Under the pieces are notes generated by a model, which was not told where the DNA came from, did not search any database, and saw only the letters and a program-made list of their open reading frames with translations. The position numbers were made by a program, and so were the translations under genes. 64,000 bases of DNA from Euonymus europaeus. Taxonomy: Eukaryota > Streptophyta > Magnoliopsida > Celastrales > Celastraceae. Positions 1 through 11,499 of the stretch are shown in pieces (the stretch's first letter is position 1; each line of letters starts with the position of its first letter). The stretch spans positions 14,511,001 to 14,575,000 of the forward strand of contig OY756966.1 of NCBI GenBank assembly GCA_963580455.1, given 5' to 3'.

Positions 1-1099
1 TGCCAAAACACCAACTTTCTATGACAAATATACAAAACCGTTAAAAGCTTTTCCATAGAAAGAGTTGGGTAACTTCGGACTATCAAAATTTCTCGGGATA
101 GACTTTTTATTATTCTTCTATGTCAAATTTTACGAGTATAAGCTTCCTAGATTATTTTGATGCCAAAACACCAACTTTCTATGACAAATAGACAAAACCG
201 TTAAAAGCTCCACCATAGAGAGAGTTGAGCAACATCGGACTATCAAAATTGCTCGGGATAGACTTTTTATTGTTCTTCTATGTTAAATTTTATGAGTATA
301 AGCTTTCTACATTATTTCGATGCCAAAACACCAACTTTCTATGACAAATGGACAAAACCGTTAAAAGCTCCTCCATTGAGAGAGTTCAGCAACTTCGGAC
401 CATCAAAGTTGTTTGGTGTACAATTTCTATTGTTCTCATATGTCAAATTTTACGAGTATAAGCTTCCTACATTATTTCGATGCCAAAACACCAACTTTCT
501 ATGACAAGTGGACAAAACCGTTAAAAGCTCCTCCATACAGAGAGTTGAGCAACTTCGGACCATCAAAGTTGCTCGGTGTACAATTTCTATTGTTCTCATA
601 TGCCAAATTTTACGAGTATAAGCTTCCTACATTATTTCGATGCCAAAACACCAACTTTCTATGGCAAATGGACAAAACCGTTAAAAGCTCCTCCATAGAG
701 AGAGTTGAGCAACTTCGGACTATCAAAGTTGCTCGGGATAGACTTTTAATTGTTCCTCTATGTCAAATTTTATGAGTATAAGCTTCCTACATTATTTCGA
801 TGCCAAAACACCAACTTTCTATGACAAACGAACAAAACCGTTAAAAGCTCCTCCATAGAGAGAGTTGAGCAACTTCGAACTATCAAAATTGCTCGGGATA
901 GACTTTTTATTGTTCTTCTATGTCAAATTTTAAGAGTATAAGCTTCCTACATTATTTCGATGCCAAAACACCAACTTTCTAAGACAAATATACAAAACCG
1001 TTAAAAGCTCCTCCATAGAGAGAGTTGGCCAACTTCGGACTCTCAAAATTTCTCGGGATAGACTTTTTATTGTTTTTCTATGTCAAATTTTACAAGTAT
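1..1099 (+). repeat. Module T' I P0 P R E S, copy 1 (first monomer cut by window edge)
   Basis: Seven consecutive monomers in the order T', I, P0, P(CATACAG), R, E, S. The order and private variants match 4140-5259 at an offset of 4,160 bp (26 monomers), including the rare CATTGAGAGAGTTCAGC unit. The T' monomer is truncated by the window start. Confidence 0.85.
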
Positions 1100-2219
1100 A
1101 AGCTTCCTAGATTATTTCGATGCCAAAACACCAACTTTCTATGACAAATGGACAAAACCGTTAAAAGCTCCTCCATAGAGAGAGTTGAGCAACTTCGGAC
1201 TCTCAAAGGTCCTCGGGATAGACTTTTTATTGCTCTTCTATGTCAAATTTTACGAGTATAAGCTTCCTACATTATTTCGATGCCAAAACACCAACTTTCT
1301 AAGACAAATATACAAAACCGTTAAAAGCTCCACCATAGAGAGAGTTGAGCAACATCGGACTATCAAAATTTCTCGGGATAGACTTTTTATTGTTCTTCTA
1401 TGTCAAATTTTACGAGTATAGGCTTCCTAGATTATTTCGATGCCAAAACACCAACTTTCTATGACAAATGGACAAAACCGTTAAAAGCTCCTCCATAGAG
1501 AGAGTTGAGCAACTTCCGACCATCAAAGTTGCTCGGTGTACAATTTCTATTGTTCTCATATGTCAAATTTTACGAGTATAAGCTTCCTACATTATTTCGA
1601 TGCCAAAGGACGAACTTTCTATGACAAATGGACAAAACCGTTAAAAGCTCCTCCATAGAGAGAGTTGAGCAACTTCGAACCATCAAAGTTGCTCGGTGTA
1701 CAATTTCTATTGTTCTCATATGTCAAATTTTACGAGTATAAGCTTCCTACATTATTTCGATGCCAAAACACCAACTTTCTATGACAAATGGACAAAACCG
1801 TTAAAAGCTCCTCTATAGAGAGAGTTGAGCAACTTCGGACTGTGAAAGTTGCTCGGGATAGACTTTTTATTGCTCTTCTATGTCAAATTTTACGAGTATA
1901 AGCTTCCTACATTATTTCGATGCCAAAACACCAACTTTCTATGACAAATGGACAAAACCGTTAAAAGCTCCTCCATAGAGAGAGTTGAGCAATTTCGGAC
2001 TATCAAAGTTGCTCGGGATAGACTTTTAATTGTTCTTCTACGTCAAATTATACGAGTATAAGCTTCCTACATTATTTCGATGCCAAAACACCAACTTTCT
2101 ATGACAAATGGACAAAACCGTTAAAAGCTCCTCCATAGAGGGAGTTGAGCAACTTTAGACCATCAAAGTTGCTCGGTGTACAATTTCTATTGTTCTCATA
2201 TGTCAAATTTTACGATTAT
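1100..2219 (+). repeat. Mixed monomer stretch X, I-like, P, P, Q', R, P-
   Basis: Seven monomers without a clear local HOR period. The first (X, CTCTCAAAGGTCC with TATTGCTCTTC) resembles the unit at 62828. The second combines AAGACAAATATAC with the CTCCACCATAG and CAACATCGG of class I but a TTTCTCGGG tail, so it looks like a chimera of I with S or K. No other feature is visible. Confidence 0.7.
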
Positions 2220-2859
2220 AAGCTTTAGAGATTATTTCAATGCCAAAACACCAACTTTCTATGACAAATATACAAAACCGTTAAAAGCTCCTCCATAGAG
2301 AGAGTTGGGCAACTTCGGACTATCAAAATTTCTCGGGATAGACTTTTTATTGTTCTTCTATGTCAAATTTTACGAGTATAAGCTTCCAAGATTATTTTGA
2401 TGCCAAAACAACAACTTTCTATGACAAATGGACAAAACCGTTAAAAGCTCCTCCATAGAGAGAGTTGAGCAACTTCAGACTGTGAAAGTTGCTCGGGATA
2501 GACTTTTTATTGTTCTTCTATGTCAAATTTTACGAGTATAAGCTTCCTACATTATTTCGATGCCAAAACACCAACTTTCTATGACAAATATACAAAACCG
2601 TTAAAAGCTCCTCCATAGAAAGAGTTGGGTAACTTCGGACTATCAAAATTTCTCGGGATAGACTTTTTATTGTTCTTGTATGTTAAATTTTACGAGTATA
2701 AGCTTCCTACATTATTTCGATGCCAAAACACCAACTTTCTATGACAAATGGACAAAACCGTTAAAAGCTCCTCCATAGAGAGAGTTGAGCAACTTCGGAC
2801 CATCAAAGTTGCTCGGTGTACAATTTCTATTGTTCTCATATGTCAAATTTTACGAGTAT

Positions 2860-3019
2860 AAGCTTCCTACATTATTTCGATGCCAAAACACCAACTTTCT
2901 ATGACAAATGGACAAAACCGTTAAAAGCTCCTCCATAGAGAGAGTTGAGCAACTTCGGACCATCAAAGTTGCTCGGTGTACAATTTCTATTGTTCTCATA
3001 TGTCAAATTTTACGAGTAT
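2860..3019 (+). repeat. Exemplar monomer, class P
   Basis: Class P is one of the commonest monomers. It is recognised by CATCAAAGTTGCTCGGTGTAC followed by a tail with GTTCTCATATG. A subclass (Pt) has GTTCTTATATG instead, as at 19652 and 24770. P monomers often occur in pairs or triplets. Subforms with CATACAG replacing CATAGAG usually sit second or third in a run. It has the perfect 9-bp dyad described separately. Confidence 0.9.
2947..2974. other. Conserved 9-bp inverted repeat (dyad), P/Q/R form
   Basis: GAGCAACTT, ten spacer bases, then its exact reverse complement AAGTTGCTC. This arrangement recurs in almost every P, Q and R monomer. It overlaps a second, shorter palindrome AGTTG-AG-CAACT. 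Together they could form a hairpin or cruciform on either strand. Similar dyads in centromeric satellites have been proposed to form non-B DNA. A role here is inference. Confidence 0.8.
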
Positions 3020-3179
3020 AAGCTTCCTACATTATTTCGATGCCAAAACACCAACTTTCTATGACAAATGGACAAAACCGTTAAAAGCTCCTCTATAGAG
3101 AGAGTTGAGCAACTTCGGACTGTGAAAGTTGCTCGGGATAGACTTTTTATTGCTCTTCTATGTCAAATTTTACGAGTAT
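3020..3179 (+). repeat. Exemplar monomer, class Q'
   Basis: Q' carries CTGTGAAAGTTGCTCGGG with TATTGCTCTTC and usually CTCTATAG rather than CTCCATAG. It normally follows P and precedes R or K. A 159-bp daughter form with one T fewer in GACTTTTATTGCTC appears at 20772, 25090, 41084, 42681, 45079, 51796, 55313 and 59630. Both lengths coexist between about 20 and 40 kb, and every Q' I found after 41 kb is the short form. Confidence 0.85.
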
Positions 3180-3339
3180 AAGCTTCCTACATTATTTCGA
3201 TACCAAAACACCAACTTTCCAAGACAAATATACAAAACCGTTAAAAGCTCCTCCATAGAGAGAGTTGGGCAACTTCGGACTATCAAAATTTCTCGGGATA
3301 GACTTTTTATTGTTCTTCTATGTCAAATTTTACGAGTAT
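3180..3339 (+). repeat. Exemplar monomer, class K
   Basis: K is recognised by an AAGACAAATATAC segment, TTGGGCAAC, and TATCAAAATTTCTCGGG with the GTTCTTCTATG tail. It is usually flanked by Q on both sides, and the following Q begins CCTAGATTATTTCG with CAACAAC. Its dyad arms have diverged and no longer pair fully. Confidence 0.85.
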
Positions 3340-3499
3340 AAGCTTCCTAGATTATTTCGATGCCAAAACAACAACTTTCTATGACAAATGGACAAAACCG
3401 TTAAAAGCTCCTCCATAGAGAGAGTTGAGCAACTTCGGACTGTGAAAGTTGCTCGGGATAGACTTTTTATTGTTCTTCTATGTCAAATTTTACGAGTAT
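3340..3499 (+). repeat. Exemplar monomer, class Q
   Basis: Q carries ACTGTGAAAGTTGCTCGGG with TATTGTTCTTC. This copy belongs to the subtype with CCAAAACAACAAC, which almost always follows a K monomer. A second subtype (aQ) has ACAAAAACG and follows S, as at 19012, 33246 and 37724. The two subtypes mark different positions within HORs. Confidence 0.88.
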
Positions 3500-3659
3500 A
3501 AGCTTCCTACATTATTTCGATGCCAAAACACCAACTTTCTATGACAAATATACAAAACCGTTAAAAGCTCCTCCATAGAAAGAGTTGGGTAACTTCGGAC
3601 TATCAAAATTTCTCGGGATAGACTTTTTATTGTTCTTGTATGTTAAATTTTACGAGTAT
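3500..3659 (+). repeat. Exemplar monomer, class T
   Basis: T carries ATGACAAATATAC, CATAGAAAGAGTTGGGTAAC and a GTTCTTGTATGTTAAATT tail. A variant (T') has TTATTATTC and is followed by an I monomer beginning CCTAGATTATTTTGATG, as at 4140, 6060, 7020, 10060, 56273 and 61709. T is followed by P or Pt. Confidence 0.85.
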
Positions 3660-4459
3660 AAGCTTCCTACATTATTTCGATGCCAAAACACCAACTTTCT
3701 ATGACAAATGGACAAAACCGTTAAAAGTTCCTCCATAGAGAGAGTTGAGCAACTTCGGACCATCAAAGTTGCTCGGTGTACAATTTCTATTGTTCTCATA
3801 TGTCAAATTTTACGAGTATAAGCTTCCTACATTATTTCGATGCCAAAACACCAACTTTCTATGACAAATGGACAAAACCGTTAAAAGCTCCTCCATAGAG
3901 AGAGTTGAGCAACTTCGGACCATCAAAGTTGCTCGGTGTACAATTTCTATTGTTCTCATATGTCAAATTTTACGAGTATAAGCTTCCTACATTATTTGGA
4001 TGCCAAAACACCAACTTTCTATGACAAATGGACAAAACCGTTAAAAGCTCCTCTATAGAGAGAGTTGAGCAACTTCGGACTGTGAAAGTTGCTCGGGATA
4101 GACTTTTTATTGCTCTTCTATGTCAAATTTTACGTGTATAAGCTTCCTACATTATTTCGATGCCAAAACACCAACTTTCTATGACAAATATACAAAACCG
4201 TTAAAAGCTCCTCCATAGAAAGAGTTGGGTAACTTCGGACTATCAAAATTTCTCGGGATAGACTTTTTATTATTCTTCTATGTCAAATTTTACGAGTATA
4301 AGCTTCCTAGATTATTTTGATGCCAAAACACCAACTTTCTATGACAAATAGACAAAACCGTTAAAAGCTCCACCATAGAGAGAGTTGAGCAACATCGGAC
4401 TATCAAAATTGCTCGGGATAGACTTTTTATTGTTCTTCTATGTTAAATTTTACGAGTAT

Positions 4460-4619
4460 AAGCTTCCTACATTATTTCGATGCCAAAACACCAACTTTCT
4501 ATGAAAAATGGACAAAACCGTTAAAAGCTCCTCCATTGAGAGAGTTCAGCAACTTCGGACCATCAAAGTTGTTTGGTGTACAATTTCTATTGTTCTCATA
4601 TGTCAAATTTTACGAGTAT
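4460..4619 (+). repeat. Exemplar monomer, class P0
   Basis: P0 is a P relative with CATTGAGAGAGTTCAGC and AAGTTGTTTGGTGTAC. I see it only four times: starting at 300, 4460, 12620 and 62028. In each case the next monomer is a CATACAG-type P and then R. It is a useful tag for the outer modules of the window. Confidence 0.88.
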
Positions 4620-4779
4620 AAGCTTCCTACATTATTTCGATGCCAAAACACCAACTTTCTATGACAAATGGACAAAACCGTTAAAAGCTCCTCCATACAG
4701 AGAGTTGAGCAACTTCAGACCATCAAAGTTGCTCGGTGTACAATTTCTATTGTTCTCATATGTCAAATTTTGCGAGTTT

Positions 4780-4939
4780 AAGGTTCCTACATTATTTCGA
4801 TGCCAAAACACCAACTTTTTATGACAAATGGACAAAACCGTTAAAAGTTCCTCCATAGAGAGAGTTGAGCAACTTCGGACTATCAAAGTTGCTCGGGATA
4901 GACTTTTAATTGTTCTTCTATGTCAAATTTTATGAGTAT
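4780..4939 (+). repeat. Exemplar monomer, class R
   Basis: R carries GGACTATCAAAGTTGCTCGGG with GACTTTTAATTG and ends in TTTTATGAG. A subform reads GACTTTTAGTTG (13578, 14698, 16613, 18532, 28608, 29248). A subform with CTCTGTAG (34366, 38844, 46358, 48277, 49397) marks one related set of HOR copies. R is followed by E or I. Confidence 0.88.
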
Positions 4940-5099
4940 AAGCTTCCTACATTATTTCGATGCCAAAACACCAACTTTCTATGACAAACGAACAAAACCG
5001 TTAAAAGCTCCTCCATAGAGAGAGTTGAGAAACTTCGAACTATCAAAATTGCTCGGGATAGACTTTTTATTGTTCTTCTATGTCAAATTTTACGAGTAT
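4940..5099 (+). repeat. Exemplar monomer, class E
   Basis: E is marked by ATGACAAACGAACAAAACC and by CTTCGAACTATC, or CTTCGTACTATC in a sister subform (16133, 21731, 22851, 27008, 28128, 32286, 33886, 35326, 36764, 38364). It reads AAAATTGCTCGGG, so its dyad has a single C/A mismatch. Its usual place is R-E-S. Confidence 0.88.
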
Positions 5100-5259
5100 A
5101 AGCTTCCTACATTATTTCGATGCCAAAACACCAACTTTCTAAGACAAATATACAAAACCGTTAAAAGCTCCTCCATAGAGAGAGTTGGGCAACTTCGGAC
5201 TCTCAAAATTTCTCGGGATAGACTTTTTATTGTTTTTCTATGTCAAATTTAACAAGTAT

Positions 5260-6539
5260 AGGCTTCCTAGATTATTTCGATGCCAAAACACCAACTTTCT
5301 ATGACGAATGGACAAAACCATTAAAAGCTCCTCCATAGAGAGAGTTGAGCAACTTCCGACCATCAAAGTTGCTCGGTGTACAATTTCTATTGTTCTCATA
5401 TGTCAAATTTTACGAGTATAAGCTTCCTACATTATTTCGATGCCAAAAGACCAACTTTCTATGACAAATGGACAAAACCGTTAAAAGCTCCTCCATAGAG
5501 AGAGTTGAGCAACTTCGGACCATCAAAGTTGCTCGGTGTACAATTTCTATTGTTCTCATATGTCAAATTTTACGAGTATAAGCTTCCTACATTATTTCGA
5601 TGCCAAAACACCAACTTTCTATGACAAATGGACAAAACCGTTAAAAGCTCCTCTATAGAGAGAGTTGAGCAACTTCGGACTGTGAAAGTTGCTCGGGATA
5701 GACTTTTTATTGCTCTTCTATGTCAAATTTTACGAGTATAAGCTTCCTACATTATTTCGATGCCAAAACACCAACTTTGTAAGACAAATATACAAAACCG
5801 TTAAAAGCTCCTCCATAGAGAGAGTTGGGCAACTTCGGACTATCAAAATTTCTCGGGATAGACTTTTTATTGTTCTTCTATGTCAAATTTTACGAGTATA
5901 AGCTTCCTAGATTATTTCGATGCCAAAACACCAACTTTCTATGACAAATGGACAAAACCGTTAAAAGCTCCTCCATAGAGAGAGTTGAGCAACTTTGGAC
6001 TGTGAAAGTTGCTCGGGATAGACTTTTTATTGTTCTTCTATGTCAAATTTTATGAGTATAAGCTTCCTACATTATTTCGATGCCAAAACACCAACTTTCT
6101 ATGACAAATATACAAAACCGTTAAAAGCTCCTCCATAGAAAGAGTTGGGTAACTTCGGACTATCAAAATTTCTCAGGATAGACTTTTTATTATTCTTCTA
6201 TGTCAAATTTTACGAGTATAAGCTTCCTAGATTATTTTGATGCCAAAACACCAACTTGCTATGACAAATAGACAAAACCGTTAAAAGCTCCACCATAGAG
6301 AGAGTTGAGCAACATCGGACTATCAAAATTGCTCGGGATAGACTTTTTATTGTTCTTGTATGTTAAATTTTACGAGTATAAGCTTCCTACATTATTTCGA
6401 TGCCAAAACACCAACTTTCTATGACAAATGGACAAAACCGTTAAAAGCTCCTCCATAGAGAGAGTTGAGCAACTTCGGACCATCAAAGTTGCTCGGTGTA
6501 CAATTTCTATTGTTCTCATATGTCAAATTTTACGAGTAT
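5260..6539 (+). repeat. Mixed monomer stretch P P Q' K Q T' I P
   Basis: Eight monomers linking the second T'-I-P0 module to the 12-mer HOR tract. The P-P-Q'-K-Q part resembles the 6-mer units at 2220-4139, with the T monomer replaced by T'-I. No non-satellite sequence is present. Confidence 0.72.
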
Positions 6540-8459
6540 AAGCTTCCTACATTATTTCGATGCCAAAACACCAACTTTCTATGACAAATGGATCAAACCG
6601 TTAAAAGCTCCTCAATAGAGAGAGTTGAGCAACTTCGGACCATCAAAGTTGCTCGGTGTACAATTTCTATTGTTCTCATATGTCAAATTTTACGAGTATA
6701 AGCTTCCTACATTATTTCGATGCCAAAACACCAACTTTCTATGACAAATGGACAAAACCGTTAAAAGCTCCTCCATAGAGGGAGTTGAGCAACTTTAGAC
6801 CATCAAAGTTGCTCGGTGTACAATTTCTATTGTTCTCATATGTCAAATTTTACGAGTATAAGCTTCAGAGATTATTTCAATGCCAAAACACCAACTTTCT
6901 TTGACAAATTGACAAAACCGTTAAAAGCTCCTCTATAGAGAGAGTTGAGCAACTTCGGACTGTGAAAGTTGCTCGGGATAGACTTTTTATTGTTCTTCTA
7001 TGTCAAATTTTAAGAGTATAAGCTTCCTACATTATTTCGATGCCAAAACACCAACTTTCTATGACAAATATACAAAACCGTTAAAAGCTCCTCCATAGAA
7101 AGAGTTGGGTAACTTCGGACTATCAAAATTTCTCGGGATTGACTTTTTATTATTTTTTTATGCCAAATTTTACGAGTATAAGCTTCCTAGATTATTTTGA
7201 TGCCAAAACACCTACTTTCTATGACAAATAGACAAAACCGTTAAAAGCTCCACCATAGAGAGAGTTGAGCAATTTCGGACTATCAAAATTGCTCGGGATA
7301 GACTTTTTATTGTTCTTCTATGTTAAATTTTACGATTATAAGCTTCCTACATTATTTCGATGCCAAAACACCAACTTTCTATGACAAATGGACAAAACCG
7401 TTAAAAGTTCCTCCATAGAGAGAGTTGAGCAACTTCGGACCATCAAAGTTGCTCGTTGTACAATTTCTATTGTTCTCATATGTCAAATTTTACGAGTATA
7501 AGCTTCCTACATTATTTCGATGCCAAAAAACCAACTTTCTATGACAAATGGACAAAACCGTTAAAAGCTCCTCTATACAGAGAGTTGAGCAACTTCGGAC
7601 CATCAAAGTTGCTCGGTGTACAATTTCTATTGTTTTCATATGTCAAATTTTACGAGTATACGCTTCCTACATTATTTCGATGCCAAAACACCAACTTTCT
7701 ATGACAAATGGACAAAACCGTTAAAAGCTCCTCCATAGAGAGAGTTGAGCAACTTCGGACTCTCAAAGTTACTCGGGATAGACTTTTAATTGTTCTTCTA
7801 TGTCAAATTATACGAGTATAAGTTTCCTACATTATTTCGATGCCAAAACACCAACTTTCTATGACAAATGGACAAAACCGTTAAAAGCTCCTCCATAGAG
7901 GGAGTTGAGCAACTTTGGACCATCAAAGTTGCTCGGTGTACAATTTCTATTGTTCTCATATGTCAAATTTTACGAGTATAAGCTTCAGAGATTATTTCAA
8001 TGCCAAAACACCAACTTTCTATGACAAATGGACAAAACCGTTAAAAGCTCCTCTATAGAGAGAGTTGAGCAACTTCGGACTGTGAAAGTTGCTCGGGATA
8101 GACTTTTTATTGTTCTTCTATGTCAAATTTTACGAGTATAAGCTTCCTACATTATTTCGATGCCAAAACACCAACTTTCTAAGACAAATATACAAAACCG
8201 TTAAAAGCTCCTCCATAGAGAGAGTTGGGCAAGTTCGGACTATCAAAATTTCTCGGGATAGACTTTTTATTGTTCTTCTATGTCAAATTTTACGACTATA
8301 AGCTTCCTAGATTATTTCGATGCCAAAACAACAACTTTCTATGACAAATGGACAAAACCGTTAAAAGCTCCTCCATAGAGAGAGTTGAGCAACTTCGGAC
8401 TGTGAAAGTTGCTCGGGATAGACTTTTTATTGTTCTTCTATGTCAAATTTTACGAGTAT
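6540..8459 (+). repeat. 12-mer HOR, full copy 1 (1,920 bp)
   Basis: Order: P (tagged GGATCAAACCG and CTCAATAG), P-, Q (tagged TTGACAAATTG), T', I, P, Pc, L, P-, Q, K, Q. The same order and tags recur at 9580-11499, offset 3,040 bp. The tagged P opens each HOR copy. Confidence 0.88.
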
Positions 8460-9579
8460 AAGCTTCCTAGATTATTTTGATGCCAAAACACCAACTTTCT
8501 ATGACAAATGGATCAAACCGTTAAAAGCTCCTCAATAGAGAGAGTTGAGCAACTTCGGACCATCAAAGTTGCTCGGTGTACAATTTCTATTGTTCTCATA
8601 TGTCAAATTTTACGAGTATAAGCTTCCTACATTATTTCGATGCCAAAACACCAACTTTCTATGACAAATAGACAAAACCGTTAAAAGCTCCTCCACAGAG
8701 GGAGTTGAGCAACTTTAGACCATCAAAGTTGCTCGGTGTACAATTTCTATTGTTCTCATATGTCAAATTTTACGAGTATAAGCTTCAGAGATTATTTCAA
8801 TGCCAAAACACCAACTTTCTTTGACAAATTGACAAAACCGTTAAAAGCTCCTCTATAGAGAGAGTTGAGCAACTTCGGACTGTGAAAGTTGCTCGGGATA
8901 GAATTTTTATTGTTCTTCTATGTCAAATTTTACGAGTATAAGCTTCCTACATTATTTCGATGCCAAAACACCAACTTTCTAAGACAAATATACAAAACCG
9001 TTAAAAGCTCCTCCATAGAAAGAGTTGGGTAACTTCGGACCATCAAAGTTGCTCGGTGTACAATTTCTATTGTTCTCATATGTCAAATTTTACGAGTATA
9101 ACCTTCAGAGATTATTTCAATGCCAAAACCCCAACTTTCTATGACAAATGGACAAAACCGTTAAAAGCTCCTCTATAGAGAGAGTTGAGCAACTTCGGAC
9201 TGTGAAAGTTGCTCGGGATAGACTTTTTATTGTTCTTCTATGTCAAATTTTACGAGTATAAGCTTCCTACATTATTTCGATGCCAAAACACCAACTTTCT
9301 AAGAGAAATATACAAAACCGTTAAAAGCTCCTCCATAGAGAGAGTTGGGCAACTTCGGACTATCAAAATTTCTCGGGATAGACTTTTTATTGTTCTTCTA
9401 TGTCAAATTTTACGAGTATAAGCTTCCTAGATTATTTCGGTGCCAAAACAACAACTTTCTATGACAAATGGACAAAACCGTTAAAAGCTCCTCCATAGAG
9501 AGAGTTGAGCAACTTCGGACTGTGAAAGTTGCTCGGGATAGACTTTTTATTGTTCTTCTATGTCAAATTTTACGAGTAT
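8460..9579 (+). repeat. 12-mer HOR, internally deleted copy (7 monomers, 1,120 bp)
   Basis: Order: tagged P, P-, tagged Q, a T'/P- chimera, Q, K, Q. Against its neighbours it lacks exactly five monomers (800 bp). The chimeric monomer at 8940-9099 is the junction. Confidence 0.88.
8940..9099 (+). repeat. Chimeric T'/P- monomer, scar of a 5-monomer deletion
   Basis: The left half is T' (CATAGAAAGAGTTGGGTAACTTC) and the right half is P- (CCATCAAAGTTGCTCGGTG), and the next unit begins with TTCAGAG as after P-. The last T'-specific base is 9036 and the first P--specific base is 9041. The exchange therefore fell within about 4 bp, in register with the monomer. Confidence 0.85.
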
Positions 9580-11499
9580 AAGCTTCCTAGATTATTTTGA
9601 TGCCAAAACACCAACTTTCTATGACAAATGGATCAAACCGTTAAAAGCTCCTCAATAGAGAGAGTTGAGCAACTTCGGACCATCAAAGTTGCTCGGTGTA
9701 CAATTTCTATTGTTCTCATATGTCAAATTTTACGAGTATAAGCTTCCTACATTATTTCGATGCCAAAACACCAACTTTCTATGACAAATGGACAAAACCG
9801 TTAAAAGCTCCTCCATAGAGGGAGTTGAGCAACTTTAGACCATCAAAGTTGCTCGGTGTACAATTTCTTTTGTTCTCATATGTCAAATTTTACGAGTATA
9901 AGCTTCAGAGATTATTTCAATGCCAAAACACCAACTTTCTTTGACAAATTGACAAAACCGTTAAAAGCTCCTCTATAGAGAGAGTTGAGCAACTTCGGAC
10001 TGTGAAAGTTGCTCGGGATAGACTTTTTATTGTTCTTCTATGTCAAATTTTACGAGTATAAGCTTCCTACATTATTTCGATGCCAAAACACCAACTTTCT
10101 ATGACAAATATACAAAACCGTTAAAAGCTCCTCCATAGAAAGAGTTGGGTAACTTCGGACTATCAAAATTTCTCGGGATAGACTTTTTAGTATTCTTTTA
10201 TGCCAAATTTTACGAGTATAAGCTTCCTAGATTATTTTGATGCCAAAACACCAACTTTCTATGACAAATAGACAAAACCGTTAAAAGCTCCACCATAGAG
10301 AGAGTTGAGCAATTTCGGACTTTCAAAATTGCTCGGGATAGACTTTTTATTGTTCTTCTATGTTAAATTTTACGATTATAAGCTTCCTACATTATTTCGA
10401 TGCCAAAACACCAACTTTCTATGACAAATGGACGAAACCGTTAAAAGTTCCTCCATAGAGAGAGTTGAGCAACTTCGGACCATCAAAGTTGCTCGGTGTA
10501 CAATTTCTATTGTTCTCATATGTCAAATTTTACGAGTATAAGCTTCCTACATTATTTCGATGCCAAAAAACCAACTTTCTATGACAAATGGACAAAACCG
10601 TTAAAAGCTCCTCTATACAGAGAGTTGAGCAACTTCGGACCATCAAAGTTGCTCGGTGTACAATTTCTATTGTTTTCATATGTCAAATTTTACGAGTATA
10701 CGCTTCTTACATTATTTCGATGCCAAAACACCAACTTTCTATGACAAATGGACAAAACCGTTAAAAGCTCCTCCATAGAGAGAGTTGAGCAACTTCGGAC
10801 TCTCAAAGTTACTCGGGATAGACTTTTAATTGTTCTTCTATGTCAAATTATACGAGTATAAGTTTCCTACATTATTTCGATGCCAAAACACCAACTTTCT
10901 ATGACAAATGGACAAAACCGTTAAAAGCTCCTCCATAGAGGGAGTTGAGCAACTTTGGACCATCAAAGATGCTCGGTGTACAATTTCTATTGTTCTCATA
11001 TGTCAAATTTTACGAGTATAAGCTTCAGAGATTATTTCAATGCCAAAACACCAACTTTCTATGACAAATGGACAAAACCGTTAAAAGCTCCTCTATAGAG
11101 AGAGTTGAGCAACTTCGGACTGTGAAAGTTGCTCGGGATAGACTTTTTATTGTTCTTCTATGTCAAATTTTACGAGTATAAGCTTCCTACATTATTTCGA
11201 TGCCAAAACACCAACTTTCTAAGACAAATATACAAAACCGTTAAAAGCTCCTCCATAGAGAGAGTTGGGCAACTTCGGACTATCAAAATTTCTCGGGATA
11301 GACTTTTTATTGTTCTTCTATGTCAAATTTTATGAGTATAAGCTTCCTAGATTATTTCGATGCCAAAACAACAACTTTCTATGACAAATGGACAAAACCG
11401 TTAAAAGCTCCTCCATAGAGAGAGTTGAGCAACTTCGGACTGTGAAAGTTGCTCGGGATAGACTTTTTATTGTTCTTCTATGTCAAATTTTACGAGTAT
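9580..11499 (+). repeat. 12-mer HOR, full copy 2 (1,920 bp)
   Basis: Same twelve-monomer order as 6540-8459, with the opening GGATCAAACCG-tagged P and TTGACAAATTG-tagged Q. Private differences include CTTTTGTTC in the second monomer, and it has GGACGAAACCG in the first half of P at 10380-10539. Confidence 0.88.

Larger units (their letters stand above)
2220..4139 (+). repeat. Two tandem 6-mer HOR copies, 960 bp each (K Q T P P Q')
   Basis: 2220-3179 and 3180-4139 carry the same monomer order and differ at only a scatter of bases. Examples are CTTCAGAC against CTTCGGAC in Q, GCTCC against GTTCC in the first P, and the AGCTTTAGAG start of the first K. The duplication looks recent. Confidence 0.88.
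4140..5259 (+). repeat. Module T' I P0 P R E S, copy 2
   Basis: An exact monomer-order repeat of 1-1099 at an offset of 4,160 bp. It ends at an S monomer with the private tail AAATTTAACAAG. After this the two copies diverge: copy 1 continues with X, copy 2 with a P pair. Confidence 0.86.

Noticed and set aside
4659..4886. Single 75-codon minus-strand open frame
   Set aside because: It is the reverse reading of P and R monomers, open by chance where a few substitutions removed stops. Equivalent monomers elsewhere have it closed.
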